NCBI RefSeq assembly: GCF_025966695.1
Contig: NZ_JAOEIY010000008.1
Location: forward strand, 62,001-126,000
DNA length: 64,000 bases
Direction: 5' to 3'
From: Stutzerimonas sp. S1
Lineage (GTDB): Bacteria; Pseudomonadota; Gammaproteobacteria; Pseudomonadales; Pseudomonadaceae
The notes below the pieces were generated by a model. That model ran no database searches and was not told the origin of the DNA. It was given only the letters and a program-made list of their open reading frames with translations. How positions within the stretch are numbered: the stretch's first letter is position 1; each line of letters starts with the position of its first letter. Shown in pieces: positions 37,301 to 45,428 of this stretch. Made by a program: the position numbers and the translations under genes.

Positions 37301-38160
37301 TCAGCATCTACGATGCCATGCATGAAGCCAGCCTGGGCGACGACGCCACCTGGGGTTATGGGCTGATGGCCACGGGTGGCCTAGTCGGGGTAGTCGGCGG
37401 CTTCTTTACCGCCAGCGGCGCCACCTTCCTGGGGCTGGGCCCGGTTGGCTGGGCCACCCTGCTGCTGATTCTGGCGGGTGCGGCTCTGGTCTGGTGGCTG
37501 GACGACAGCCCTATCGAGGAGTGGCTGACCAACGGCCCCTTCGGCAGCAACCGCAGCGCCAAGGCGACCCACCTCTGGAACGACCCGCAGGAGGCCTTCT
37601 ACCGCTTGGTCAGCCTGTTTGCCGGCATCCGTATCAGCATTGGCGCCAACCCGGAGCAAGCACGCCGCAGCGGCGCCATGGGCCTGCTCGACCCCGCCGA
37701 ATACCATGCGATGCGCCGCGCCAATACCCAAGTGCGTATCGAAAGCAACCTGCCTGGGCTCGCCGCCACCCTGGGCAGCGCCAATATCCAAGCGGTCAGC
37801 CAATTGCGTAGCAGCAGTCATCGCCTTAGCCCGAGGGATATGACGCAATCCAGCACCCATAACCTCAGCCCTATCCAGCCCCTGGCCCAGCGCCTGTACC
37901 CCGATGCCCTGGAGCTGTTCTACGAGGTGCCGGTTTCGCAGAGCATGCCACGCACGCCCCCGCATCGATGGCAGACTTACACCCTGGCTGTGCGCGCCCA
38001 GATAATCCTACAAGGAGAGGATCGTACCTGGGTGTTCCCGGCACCGCCCCCGACCGATGTCCTGCGTTACGACCCTGATCAGCATGATGAACCCGAGTTC
38101 AGCAAAACCAAGCAGCCCTTCTGGGCCAATGAACAGACCCGCCCGGACAGCCAGCCGTAA
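34387..38160 (+). CDS. VasX-like (BTH_I2691-type) T6SS membrane-active effector
   Basis: A 1257-residue protein beginning MNAKVGSLSGNPACEAGKL. Three parts are visible: an N-terminal and central region (about 1-640) like that of VasX-type effectors; an Ala/Gln/Arg-rich coiled coil (about 790-860); and a hydrophobic C-terminal region (about 890-1045) with four segments, including WGYGLMATGGLVGVVGGFF and WATLLLILAGAALVWWLDD. VasX is a colicin-like toxin that permeabilises target membranes, and this layout suggests the same. No signal peptide. A low-GC patch (37021-37080, 37% GC by count) begins the hydrophobic module. The cognate DUF4123 adaptor is upstream, a candidate immunity gene downstream. 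Toxic activity is inferred. Confidence 0.82.
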   Translation: MNAKVGSLSGNPACEAGKLIVEVIGKDHPPEQRVVIYDETDHELQEWLTQQAKQELVADSRQSSTLHIWDWQQQPKRHLWLEIEAERGSPIHVPLMDDTRITPRQRARQWNCIVPVVPMSTMLGISANHQHREYPVHVRPGFIYLFYHGKVWRELEIRQAEGQVTYHDVRLSDFRNGEHFRDGARTATGKGLSEIWLPARWNNRAAPDIEVAYAEVQWPAARLNAMERNARLRRARCNRLGLVVAERSFGNTTYRAPSQQQAFYLQNVPAHRPREPAREWLFDQPLKYLHDLSGQYPVQSQQYAQQVHQRHERGESTPGPTHAQQTQDDLRPETGAWAVELGDTLQNFQHVCSATNEREHWQAAAAETDMLATVKKRQIAGVLVEDGLYRMRHLVARTNQAQAVLQLCAQRATFHAHHASALLIQRMMVPPHIGGQSNPLHRFIGQVSQEGRQQIDLCSGQHARQLAMTCLKAAQDNLAVWLEQAANQHALGDHFCLEGLDYAGAFQLCSQLFVCLARTADQQDPFLAAGDAPRTSAGRRLLCKLAQSPSQPLHRMLWPEADDNTLLKPYQAVQTPNNGEGHYRADALNQVAQLNAPPGEEPATLEGNTLAGLMQQPDFLLLPSAKSGAAALITVWENLSSALKEAQKGLSGASTEYVQAADQSRRRQLDVHDHESDLHHEQERSNVLKEELGNQAFPAKYRLYTKDLQMLRSMLQQDFGDMVFIRRTAANQKNYYFFGLTDLPAAPQNARRIFGELLDMEGQLLASSKGRTANRAGIDQQAQELLLLAIPKNHRTARLIRELNRQIAEELRIQNDLQQARERREAARGRLSEANNALKQAQERLAQQERGWRRSARGVLGSKAFPAGVLILEAFNVRAEFEAYLSNERNKNKFRALSGIVSAGADLLLAMEFLASKVAHNQPLVQHIQNKYAEKVLFKPGPRLQRFFGERLANVTGKLAFQTFAGTLFVGISIYDAMHEASLGDDATWGYGLMATGGLVGVVGGFFTASGATFLGLGPVGWATLLLILAGAALVWWLDDSPIEEWLTNGPFGSNRSAKATHLWNDPQEAFYRLVSLFAGIRISIGANPEQARRSGAMGLLDPAEYHAMRRANTQVRIESNLPGLAATLGSANIQAVSQLRSSSHRLSPRDMTQSSTHNLSPIQPLAQRLYPDALELFYEVPVSQSMPRTPPHRWQTYTLAVRAQIILQGEDRTWVFPAPPPTDVLRYDPDQHDEPEFSKTKQPFWANEQTRPDSQP

Positions 38161-38169
38161 GGATGCCCC

Positions 38170-39216
38170 ATGACTGCCCACTACAGCACCAGCGCCTACC
38201 AGCCGGCGCGCATTCCCGACCAGCCGGCAGCGACCATGCGCAGTTGGTTGTTTCGCTTTGGCAGCTCGCGCCTGCCTTGGGGCCATACCGAAGATATCGT
38301 GCCCCATAGCATGCTGAGCCATACATCCCCCGCCAGCCTGCGAGATGTTGAACGCTACGAGCACGCGCTAGCAACAGGGGAGGAGCAACGAGAAGCCTAC
38401 GAACTGTTGGATTACCACCAGGTCATCGATCACGAACGCTATCGACATGCGTCACTCTCCAAACGCAGCCTGTTCTGGTTTTATCTGTGGGGAGGAGGGC
38501 GCTTTGTTTTTTGGGCTCTTCTGGTTCTACTTCCTTTCGCGTGGTCTGTAGATGCTTATCACAATCCTTCAGGTTTCCTATCAGGGTTCTGGGCTGTCGT
38601 ACTAGAAACAGCACCATGGTTTTTAGGTCCCCCCCTCGCCTGCTGGGCCATAGGCTCCCTAGTCGTTCACAAGCTCACCAACTGGGTCGTTCGCCCTTCC
38701 AAAGGTCCGCTGTGGGAGTTCAACCGCCGCACCGGCATGGTCACGATCTTCGATTACGACAATATGGGCGAGTACAAGCGCAGCGGCACCATCGGTAAGT
38801 TCACCTATCCCTTTCATGAGTTTGATGCCTATATCAGCAGCGGCCCTGACCGCCAAGGGTTGATCTGGCACCAGTTGAATCTGGTTCATCGCTATCACGA
38901 CCTGGCCGTCGACCTCAGGCCCATCGTGCCCAAGGACTCCAGCATGGCGCCGCACTTCGCCGGCTGGGACTTTCTGCAGAACTACATGGACATTGGCCGC
39001 CCGCTGCCGGATATCCCGCTGTTAGAGAAACACCGCGCGAACGACCCGACCACGGCGGCACATGACCGCCGCACGGGCCGCTCCGAGCGCTACTGGCGTG
39101 ATATGGACGATAAGACCTGGGAGGCGCAATTGACGCAGAACCTGGCCCGCGTCAAAGCCTACGACATCACCGGCCGCCTCAACCTCATGGACCGCCATGT
39201 GCGCTATGCCGATTGA
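38170..39216 (+). CDS. Two-helix membrane protein, candidate immunity protein of the effector
   Basis: A 348-residue protein with two hydrophobic segments (about residues 100-125 and 137-165) between cytoplasmic, charged ends; a possible DUF6708-type family by memory. It starts nine bases after the effector stop on the same strand and is the last gene of the cluster. Pore-forming T6SS toxins such as VasX are countered by an inner-membrane immunity protein encoded immediately downstream, so that is the preferred role. The helix-coding part (38461-38580) drops to about 47% GC, unlike the flanks. An alternative is an accessory or second cargo protein. Confidence 0.65.
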   Translation: MTAHYSTSAYQPARIPDQPAATMRSWLFRFGSSRLPWGHTEDIVPHSMLSHTSPASLRDVERYEHALATGEEQREAYELLDYHQVIDHERYRHASLSKRSLFWFYLWGGGRFVFWALLVLLPFAWSVDAYHNPSGFLSGFWAVVLETAPWFLGPPLACWAIGSLVVHKLTNWVVRPSKGPLWEFNRRTGMVTIFDYDNMGEYKRSGTIGKFTYPFHEFDAYISSGPDRQGLIWHQLNLVHRYHDLAVDLRPIVPKDSSMAPHFAGWDFLQNYMDIGRPLPDIPLLEKHRANDPTTAAHDRRTGRSERYWRDMDDKTWEAQLTQNLARVKAYDITGRLNLMDRHVRYAD

Positions 39217-39282
39217 CTGCGGCTGGCTGGGAGCCTCTATATCCCGTCCTATAGTTCCCGGTAGGCCTATCGGAACCAGCTT

Positions 39283-41229
39283 TTAAGGCAACTCCAACCC
39301 ACCCCCAGCCTTGTGCAACCCACGCAGATGCTCGCCGATCTGGGCCAGGTTCACTTCGATCGCTTCGAGTTCCTCCCGCCGCTCATCGCCCAGCAGCACC
39401 CGGACTTCCTGATCCAGTTCTTCGCTCAGCTGATTCAGGCGCAGTTGGCGTTGTTCGCTTTCGCGTTCCAGGCGGGTCCATTCGCGGGTTTGGGGCAGGC
39501 CGTAGCCGTCGCCGTCTAGCAGTTCGGCCGGGCGGCTGAGGTAGCCGCTGCTGGCGAGGATTTCCTGCAGCGCGCCGTCAGCCTTGTTCAGGCTGGCGTC
39601 GCGCCCGCGGCCGCCGAGGTAGCGGTTCTTCAGCTCGTCCTGGGCCAGGAGCAGTTGACGGCGCAGGGCGGCCTGCTCGACCAGCAACAGGGCGGCAGCG
39701 GCACGCAGGTCGGCGCGGTCGATCCACTGCTGGCGCTCGACGGCGTCGAGTTCGAGCCACTGTTCGACGCTGTCCTGCGGCAGGCCCAGGCGATCCTTGA
39801 GCACGGCAAACATCGCCTGGTAGCGGTCGCGGTAGGAGTCGAAGCGATAGCCCAGGCGCAGCGCCTCGCGGGGGTCGTCGAGCACGCTGGCGTCGGCCAG
39901 GCCGCGGTGGATCAGTACCTCCAGCAGGCCGTTGGGCATGATGCTGTCCAGTGCGACCAGGTCGCTGCGCGCCGTACCGCTGCGTAGCAGCTTGAGGGTT
40001 TCCACCGCGCAGTTGTTGGAGAGGAAGTAGTAGTCGCCGTCGTAGCTCCAGTGCAGTTCGGCGCTGCGCTCGACCAGCTGGCGAATCTCCTCGCGGCGCA
40101 GCTTCAAGGGTACCGAGGCCAGCCCGCGCAGCTCAACCTTGGTGTATTCGTCGATCACCTGACCCAGCGGCAGGATGAATAGCCGTGAGGGATAGACGCC
40201 GGTCAGGCCGTCCCAGCTGGAGAGCTGCACGTCGTCGACGAAGGCGCGGAAGGACAGCACCAGGTGATGGTCCAGATCCAGCCGGCAATCCGGTCCGGGT
40301 TCGCGGCCCGGGGCGCAGATCACCAGGCGCAGCATGCTGTGACCCCAGCGGCTGACCCAGGCATCGTTGGCTTCGGCGAACAGGTAGTCGACCTCGTAGA
40401 CGCGCGCCGGATCCAGCGTCAGCAGCGGCGTGCGGCCGAAGTCACGGCCGGCGTTGAGGAAGGGATAGCCCGCTGCGCAATCGACCGCGCTGTCGGGCGC
40501 CCAGCCGAAATGTTCGTGGAAGTAGCGCTGCAGCGCGGGCCGCCGGCACGCGTAGCTGGGGTCGAGCAGGAAGTATTCGAGATTCACCGCGACGAATTCC
40601 AGCGGGCTGGTCAGCTCGTACGGATCGGGGCTGCGCGCCAGCTGCGCGTTGTCCTGTTCGCGCCGGCCGCGCTTGCCGACGCGCTGCGGCCAGCCGGCCA
40701 GGTCGAGCAGGCGCGGATCGTCGCTGAGGGTGAAGCGGCGTCGGTCCTGGCCGCGACAGGTGTCAGGCAGACCGATCAGCCCGAGGCTGCCGACCCGCTG
40801 GCGGCACTGAGCCTGCGACCGGTACTGCTCCGGTGACCACAGCCGCGCGCGGTCGTAGAGATGCGCCAGTTCGTGAATGACCGTCGCGAGCAGCTCGCGG
40901 CGCACCGTGCCATGCGGGCGTTCGGTACGCTGGTCGGCGGCGGAGCCGTCGGTCAACGCCGCCAGCAGGCGCCGGTTGAGCTCGAGTCGATCACCACCGG
41001 CGCGGCCATAGGCCTGCTCCGGCAAATTGTCGCGCCATTGCACCCGCACTTCGCGATCGAGGTTTCGCACCAGCCGCGGCGGCAGCGCGGCCAGCGCCTC
41101 GTCCAATAGCGCCAGGCTGGCCTGGCGCTGGTCGGGCTGCAGGTCGGCGGCATCCAGCGTCAGGCGCAGGTTGGCCTGGGCGGTGGCGGCCAGGCCCAGG
41201 CAGCTCGCCAGCAGCCAGGCGCGAATCAC
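39283..41229 (-). CDS. Exported DUF4105 protein with an N-terminal HExxH metalloprotease-like domain
   Basis: A 648-residue protein with a signal peptide (cleavage near AQA/N). The N-terminal third has a gluzincin-like H119-E-L-A-H123 motif, with E211 or E218 (TSPLEFVAVNLEYF) as possible third ligand. The middle is a DUF4105 (Lnb N-terminal-like) domain with conserved WGHSMLRL (H297) and SNNC (C407), residues that suggest a papain-like His/Cys arrangement. A charged coiled coil ends the protein (about 560-640). The GTG at 41229 overlaps the upstream DUF2388 stop. It probably acts in the periplasm or outer envelope; substrate unknown. Confidence 0.8.
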   Translation of the reverse strand: MIRAWLLASCLGLAATAQANLRLTLDAADLQPDQRQASLALLDEALAALPPRLVRNLDREVRVQWRDNLPEQAYGRAGGDRLELNRRLLAALTDGSAADQRTERPHGTVRRELLATVIHELAHLYDRARLWSPEQYRSQAQCRQRVGSLGLIGLPDTCRGQDRRRFTLSDDPRLLDLAGWPQRVGKRGRREQDNAQLARSPDPYELTSPLEFVAVNLEYFLLDPSYACRRPALQRYFHEHFGWAPDSAVDCAAGYPFLNAGRDFGRTPLLTLDPARVYEVDYLFAEANDAWVSRWGHSMLRLVICAPGREPGPDCRLDLDHHLVLSFRAFVDDVQLSSWDGLTGVYPSRLFILPLGQVIDEYTKVELRGLASVPLKLRREEIRQLVERSAELHWSYDGDYYFLSNNCAVETLKLLRSGTARSDLVALDSIMPNGLLEVLIHRGLADASVLDDPREALRLGYRFDSYRDRYQAMFAVLKDRLGLPQDSVEQWLELDAVERQQWIDRADLRAAAALLLVEQAALRRQLLLAQDELKNRYLGGRGRDASLNKADGALQEILASSGYLSRPAELLDGDGYGLPQTREWTRLERESEQRQLRLNQLSEELDQEVRVLLGDERREELEAIEVNLAQIGEHLRGLHKAGGGLELP

Positions 41230-41546
41230 AGGGCGAGGATGGCTTCGGCCAGGGCCAGATCGCTGGCGTCCCGGGCCGCCGGGAATTCGCTGCGCAGCGA
41301 GCCGAGCGCGGCCTCCAGGCGGGCGCCGCGGATTTCGCCTTCGCTGGCGACGAAACTGGCGGCTTCGTCACGGGCTTCGGTTACCACCTTCATGTCGCGA
41401 ATCGAGGTGGTGGTGTCGGAGGTGAAGTCGATGCTGCGGTCCAGCGCGCGCACCACGATGTTGCTGGTGGCGACGAGGGTCTGTGCCTGGGCCGTGCTGG
41501 CAAGCAAGGCCAGGGTGAGGGGGGCGGCGATCAGGAGTTTGTGCAT
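41226..41546 (-). CDS. DUF2388 exported protein, paralogue 1
   Basis: A 106-residue secreted protein: signal peptide (MHKLLIAAPLTLALLASTAQA), a variable Thr/Ser-rich segment, and the shared core EARDEAASFVASEGEIRGARLEAAL ending ASDLALAEAILAL (written here in pieces of the conserved pattern DARD-AA-FV-S-G). One of three tandem paralogues; it overlaps the DUF4105 gene start by four bases (GTGA). Function unknown. The family appears largely restricted to pseudomonads. Confidence 0.85.
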   Translation of the reverse strand: MHKLLIAAPLTLALLASTAQAQTLVATSNIVVRALDRSIDFTSDTTTSIRDMKVVTEARDEAASFVASEGEIRGARLEAALGSLRSEFPAARDASDLALAEAILAL

Positions 41547-41606
41547 GGCGCGATTCTCATTTCATTGGAGCGGTCGAGGCGTAACGCGACAGCCGACCGT
41601 CCGGGT

Positions 41607-41903
41607 TCATTGGACGAGGATGGCCTCGGCCAGTTCCAGATCGCTGGCTTGCAGGCCAGGGTGCTGCTGGCGCAGCCAGTGCAGCGCGGCCTGCAGGCGT
41701 GCACCGGTTAGCTGACCGCCGCTACCGACGAAGCCTGCGGCGTCGTCACGGGCGTCGACGACCAGCTTGTTCTCGAAGGGTGCGCTGGTCAGCTGGCTGG
41801 CGACGAAGGTGGTTTTCACGACACTGGCGGTGGTGGTATCCAGCGCCAGCGCGGGGCCGGCGGCGCAACAGGCGATGGCGAATACGAGATAAAACGAACG
41901 CAT
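41607..41903 (-). CDS. DUF2388 exported protein, paralogue 2
   Basis: A 98-residue secreted protein with a signal peptide (cleavage near ALA/L). It has the same core (DARDDAAGFVGSGGQL, GARLQAALHWLR, ASDLELAEAIL) as its neighbours. It lies 60 bases before paralogue 1. Function unknown. Confidence 0.85.
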   Translation of the reverse strand: MRSFYLVFAIACCAAGPALALDTTTASVVKTTFVASQLTSAPFENKLVVDARDDAAGFVGSGGQLTGARLQAALHWLRQQHPGLQASDLELAEAILVQ

Positions 41904-41989
41904 GGGAACCCTGGCAGAAAAAAATCGGCGCCAAGGCTAGCGAAACGCCGGCGCGGCGGCCAGCGCTTGGTCTTTCCCGGGTTGGTCGC

Positions 41990-42307
41990 TTACAGCGCGA
42001 GAATCGCCTCGGCCAGCTGCAGATCACTGGCGCCCAGTTGCGGCTGCTGCGTGCGAATGTGCAACAGAGCGGCCTCCAGATGGGCGCCGCGCAGATCGCC
42101 CTGGCTGGCGACGAAGCGGGCGGCGTCGTCGCGGGCGTCGAGCACCAGCTTGTCGTCGCGCAGCGACGAGGTCAGATCAGAGGTGGCATCGACGGTATTG
42201 ATCAGGCCGCCGACCACCATGTCGGTGGTGCCGGTGAAGCTGGCGGCCGAGGCATTGCCGGCCAGCAGCAGGCCGGCGGCGCAGAGAGGGAGCAGATAGC
42301 GGGGCAT
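41990..42307 (-). CDS. DUF2388 exported protein, paralogue 3
   Basis: A 105-residue secreted protein with a signal peptide (MPRYLLPLCAAGLLLAGNASA) and the shared core (DARDDAARFVASQGDL, GAHLEAALLHIR, ASDLQLAEAILAL). First gene of the probable four-gene operon with the two other paralogues and the DUF4105 protein. Function unknown. Confidence 0.85.
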   Translation of the reverse strand: MPRYLLPLCAAGLLLAGNASAASFTGTTDMVVGGLINTVDATSDLTSSLRDDKLVLDARDDAARFVASQGDLRGAHLEAALLHIRTQQPQLGASDLQLAEAILAL

Positions 42308-42422
42308 GACGAATTCTCCGGATGTTTCGCTCTAGACCCTGGCGCTTGCGGCGTGTTCCGCCAAGCGGCAGACAGGGCGCAGCATAGGCGTCCGGTTCCG
42401 TCATGCATAGCGCCTCGGCTGT

Positions 42423-42623
42423 TCAGCGCCAGAATGGTTTTTCCAGCTCCTCGAGGCGTTCGCTGGCGCTGATACCAGCATCCGCCAGTTGTCGAGCATC
42501 CAGCTGCGCCAGTTGGCGGCGGGTCTGGGCGCGCTGCTGCCATAGTCTGAGCGTGTGCAGCAGACGCGGCAGCCATGTGGCGGATTGGGGGGTGACAAAA
42601 ACGCGAGGCAGGACGCGATCCAT
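42423..42623 (-). CDS. DUF1127 small Arg-rich protein
   Basis: A 66-residue basic protein with the DUF1127 pattern: an amphipathic N-terminal helix (LLHTLRLWQQRAQTRRQLAQL), then LDARQLADAGIS and a short C-terminus EKPFWR. Small DUF1127 proteins in proteobacteria can act as RNA-binding or phosphate/carbon-response factors, but no role can be assigned here. GGAGAGG precedes the ATG at 42623. Confidence 0.88.
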   Translation of the reverse strand: MDRVLPRVFVTPQSATWLPRLLHTLRLWQQRAQTRRQLAQLDARQLADAGISASERLEELEKPFWR

Positions 42624-42765
42624 GATGCCTCTCCTTCCCGCGCTGGCGGGACTGGCTTATGGGCAGACAGGATCGCGCCGGGCCGGCTTGCGCAACAGCC
42701 ACAGGGATGGACGATTGTACCGGTGCAGTCCGCATCGTGGCCTGACTGTACCGCTCGCTTGAACA

Positions 42766-43578
42766 TCAACTGTTCGCCGATCGCACGCTTGCGTTCAGGC
42801 GATTGCCTGGCGTGTAACCGAAGTGCAGACCGAAGGCGGCGATGAACGCCGAGGTGGACTCGTAGCCGCAGGCCAGCGCGACGTCGGTGACCGGCTGGCC
42901 CTGTTCGAGCAATGGCAAGGCGCTGAGCAGGCGCAGGCGCTGGCGCCAGGCGCGGAAGCTGAGGCCGGTGTCGCGCTGGAACTGGCGCGTCAGGGTCTTT
43001 TCGGCAACGCCCAGGCGTGCACTCCAGTGAGCCAGGCCGAAGGGTATGTCCGGGGCGGCATAGAGCGCTTCGCACAGCTCGCGCAAGCGCGGGTCGCGGG
43101 GCCAAGGTAACGAATAGCCGATCTCCGGTGCGGCCTGCAGCTGGTCCAGCAGGACGGTCGCCAGGCGGCCGTCGGCGCCCCGTTGGTCATACTCGACCGG
43201 TAACTCACCGAAGGCGCGGATCAGCTCGCGCAGCAGTGGGCTGACCGCGAGCACCTGGCAGTGCGCGGGTGCCCAGGCTACGGCACGGTAGTCGATGTAC
43301 AAACTGCGCATCTCGGTATGTGGCGAGCTGATCACTTCGTGCAGCAGGCCCGGCGGAATCAGAATGGCCCGTTGCGGTGGGGCGAGAAAACGACCGGCGT
43401 CGGTGTGCACGCGTAGCACGCCGCTGGTGGCGTAGGACAGCTGGGCCCAGGGGTGGCTGTGGCGCGGCGTGGTGGTGCGCTCGGGCAGCGACTCGCTGCG
43501 GGCGAACAGCGGTCGTGGCAGCGCTTCCATGACCGGGATGTGGCGCTGCGGTAAATTGCTGTGTCCGTTTCTCGACAT
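42766..43578 (-). CDS. AraC family transcriptional regulator
   Basis: A 270-residue regulator with an N-terminal cupin sensor (about 20-110, HSHPWAQLSYATSGVLRV, ILIPPGLLHEV) and a C-terminal AraC DNA-binding domain with two helix-turn-helix motifs (LGVAEKTLTRQFQRDTG; VTDVALACGYESTSAF). It diverges from the SBF transporter gene 87 bases away, which is its likeliest target. The ligand is not deducible. Confidence 0.92.
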   Translation of the reverse strand: MSRNGHSNLPQRHIPVMEALPRPLFARSESLPERTTTPRHSHPWAQLSYATSGVLRVHTDAGRFLAPPQRAILIPPGLLHEVISSPHTEMRSLYIDYRAVAWAPAHCQVLAVSPLLRELIRAFGELPVEYDQRGADGRLATVLLDQLQAAPEIGYSLPWPRDPRLRELCEALYAAPDIPFGLAHWSARLGVAEKTLTRQFQRDTGLSFRAWRQRLRLLSALPLLEQGQPVTDVALACGYESTSAFIAAFGLHFGYTPGNRLNASVRSANS

Positions 43579-43665
43579 TGCGCGGCCTTATGGCGTTAGT
43601 CGGATATTCGAGGCGACAGTAGACTCGCTGGCGACCCGCTGCAAGCCACGCCACCAGGAGCGCAT

Positions 43666-44655
43666 ATGGCCAGACCTCGCCTGTTACCGGACAACTTCAC
43701 TCTCGCCCTGCTCGGCGCCGTGGCCATCGCCACGCTGCTGCCGGCGCGCGGGCAGGGCGTGGTGGTGTTCGAGTGGATCACCAATCTGGCCATCGCACTG
43801 CTGTTCTTTATGCACGGCGCCAAGCTGTCGGGCACGGCGATTCTCGCCGGCATGGGCCACTGGCGCCTGCATCTGCTGGTGTTCGCCTGCACCTTCGGGC
43901 TGTTTCCGCTGCTCGGTCTGGCGCTGCGGCCGCTGTTGACGCCGATGATCGGCGCCGAGCTGTACCTGGGCATGCTCTACCTCTGCGCATTGCCGGCCAC
44001 GGTGCAGTCGGCCATCGCCTTCACCTCGCTGGCGCGCGGCAATATCCCGGCGGCGGTGTGCAGCGCGGCGGCGTCCAGCCTGATCGGCATCTTCCTCACG
44101 CCGTTGCTGGTGCTGCTGCTGATGGGTGCTCAGGGCGAAGGCGGCTCGACACTGGATGCCATCGGCAAGATCGTCGTGCAGCTGCTGCTGCCGTTCATCG
44201 CCGGGCAAATCGCGCGGCGCTGGATCGGCGACTGGGTGGCACGCAACAAGGGCTGGCTGAAGAATGTCGACCAGAGTTCGATTTTGCTGGTGGTCTACAC
44301 CGCGTTCAGCCACGCGGTGGTCGAGGGCATCTGGCACGAGGTGCCGCTGCCGCAGCTGTTGGGTCTGGTGCTGGCCTGCTGTCTGCTGCTGGCGCTGGCA
44401 CTGCTCAGCACCTGGTTGATCGCCCGCTGGCTGGGCTTCGACCTGGAAGACCGCATCACCATCCTCTTCGCCGGCTCGAAGAAGAGCCTGGCCACCGGCA
44501 TCCCCATGGCGCAGGTGCTGTTCGCCGGCGGCGCGCTGGGTACCCTGATCCTGCCGCTGATGCTGTTCCACCAGATCCAGCTGATGGTCTGCGCGGTGCT
44601 GGCGCAGCGTTATGCAGCGCGGCCGGAGCAGGAGCCGGTGGCGAAAGCTGTGTGA
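43666..44655 (+). CDS. Bile acid:sodium symporter family (SBF-like) transporter
   Basis: A 329-residue inner-membrane protein with about ten helices, of the YfeH/SBF-like branch. Markers are ALLFFMHGAKLSG and the crossover region FAGSKKSLATGIPMAQVLF typical of the family. Close relatives occur in bacteria without bile acids and probably carry organic anions or pyruvate-like acids with sodium. AGGAG is five bases before the ATG at 43666. Divergent AraC regulator. Confidence 0.9.
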   Translation: MARPRLLPDNFTLALLGAVAIATLLPARGQGVVVFEWITNLAIALLFFMHGAKLSGTAILAGMGHWRLHLLVFACTFGLFPLLGLALRPLLTPMIGAELYLGMLYLCALPATVQSAIAFTSLARGNIPAAVCSAAASSLIGIFLTPLLVLLLMGAQGEGGSTLDAIGKIVVQLLLPFIAGQIARRWIGDWVARNKGWLKNVDQSSILLVVYTAFSHAVVEGIWHEVPLPQLLGLVLACCLLLALALLSTWLIARWLGFDLEDRITILFAGSKKSLATGIPMAQVLFAGGALGTLILPLMLFHQIQLMVCAVLAQRYAARPEQEPVAKAV

Positions 44656-44773
44656 TCCACTATCAATGTCTTGTGGATTCGTGACTGCGGCGCAAAGATT
44701 ATTTGCCCACGCAGGCCTGGGTGGTGCACGTGCTCGCCGTTAAGCTGCGCGCCATTCAGTTCGTGAGGTTCCT

Positions 44774-45364
44774 ATGAAGAAGATTCTGCTACTCAACGGC
44801 GGCAAGGCCTTCGCCCATTCGGCCGGCCAGTACAACGCCACGCTGCATCAGGCGGCGATCGAAACCCTGGCGGCGGCTGGCTTCGAGGTGCGCACCACCG
44901 AGATCGACGCCGGCTACGACGTGCAGCAGGAGGTCGAGAAGATCCTCTGGGCCGATGCGCTGATCTATCAGATGCCCGGCTGGTGGATGGGCGCACCCTG
45001 GACGGTGAAGAAGTACCTCGATGAGGTGTTCACCGCCGGCCACGGCAGCCTCTACGCCAACGACGGTCGCACGCGCTCCGACGCGTCGCAGAAGTACGGC
45101 AGCGGCGGCCTGCTGCAGGGCAAGCGCTACATGATTTCCGCGACCTGGAACGCGCCGCAGCAGGCCTTCGACGACCCCAGCGATTTCTTCGCCGGCAAGG
45201 GCGTGGATGCCGTCTACCTGCCGTTTCACAAGGCCAACGAGTTTCTCGGCATGCAGGGCTTGCCGACCTTCCTCTGCGTCGATGTGATGAAGCGGCCGCA
45301 GATCGAGGCGGATGTCGAGCGCTATCGGCGGCACCTGGGTGAGGTGTTCGGCTTCAGCGTCTGA
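44774..45364 (+). CDS. mdaB: NAD(P)H-dependent quinone reductase (modulator of drug activity B)
   Basis: A 196-residue flavodoxin-fold oxidoreductase that reduces quinones by two electrons and so protects against redox cycling. Conserved blocks are ILLLNGGKAFAHSAGQYN, the flavin-binding YQMPGWWMGAPWTVKKYLD and GLPTFLCVDVMKRP. ATG at 44774 with GAGG upstream. It stands alone and ends at a strong terminator. Confidence 0.95.
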   Translation: MKKILLLNGGKAFAHSAGQYNATLHQAAIETLAAAGFEVRTTEIDAGYDVQQEVEKILWADALIYQMPGWWMGAPWTVKKYLDEVFTAGHGSLYANDGRTRSDASQKYGSGGLLQGKRYMISATWNAPQQAFDDPSDFFAGKGVDAVYLPFHKANEFLGMQGLPTFLCVDVMKRPQIEADVERYRRHLGEVFGFSV

Positions 45365-45381
45365 GCTTCGCCGAGGCAAAG

Positions 45382-45417
45382 AAAAACCCCTCGCGGCGCA
45401 GGCCGGGAGGGGTTTTT
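45382..45417. terminator. Bidirectional intrinsic terminator
   Basis: AAAAACCCCTC and GAGGGGTTTTT form an 11-bp stem around a GC-rich inner loop. T-runs occur on both strands, serving mdaB and the converging yeiH. Confidence 0.92.
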
Positions 45418-45428
45418 CCGGGTCAGCA

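Noticed and set aside
39240..39282. Terminator between the candidate immunity gene and the DUF4105 gene
   Set aside because: The GTTCCCGGTAGG / CCTATCGGAAC dyad is interrupted and has no T-run on either strand.
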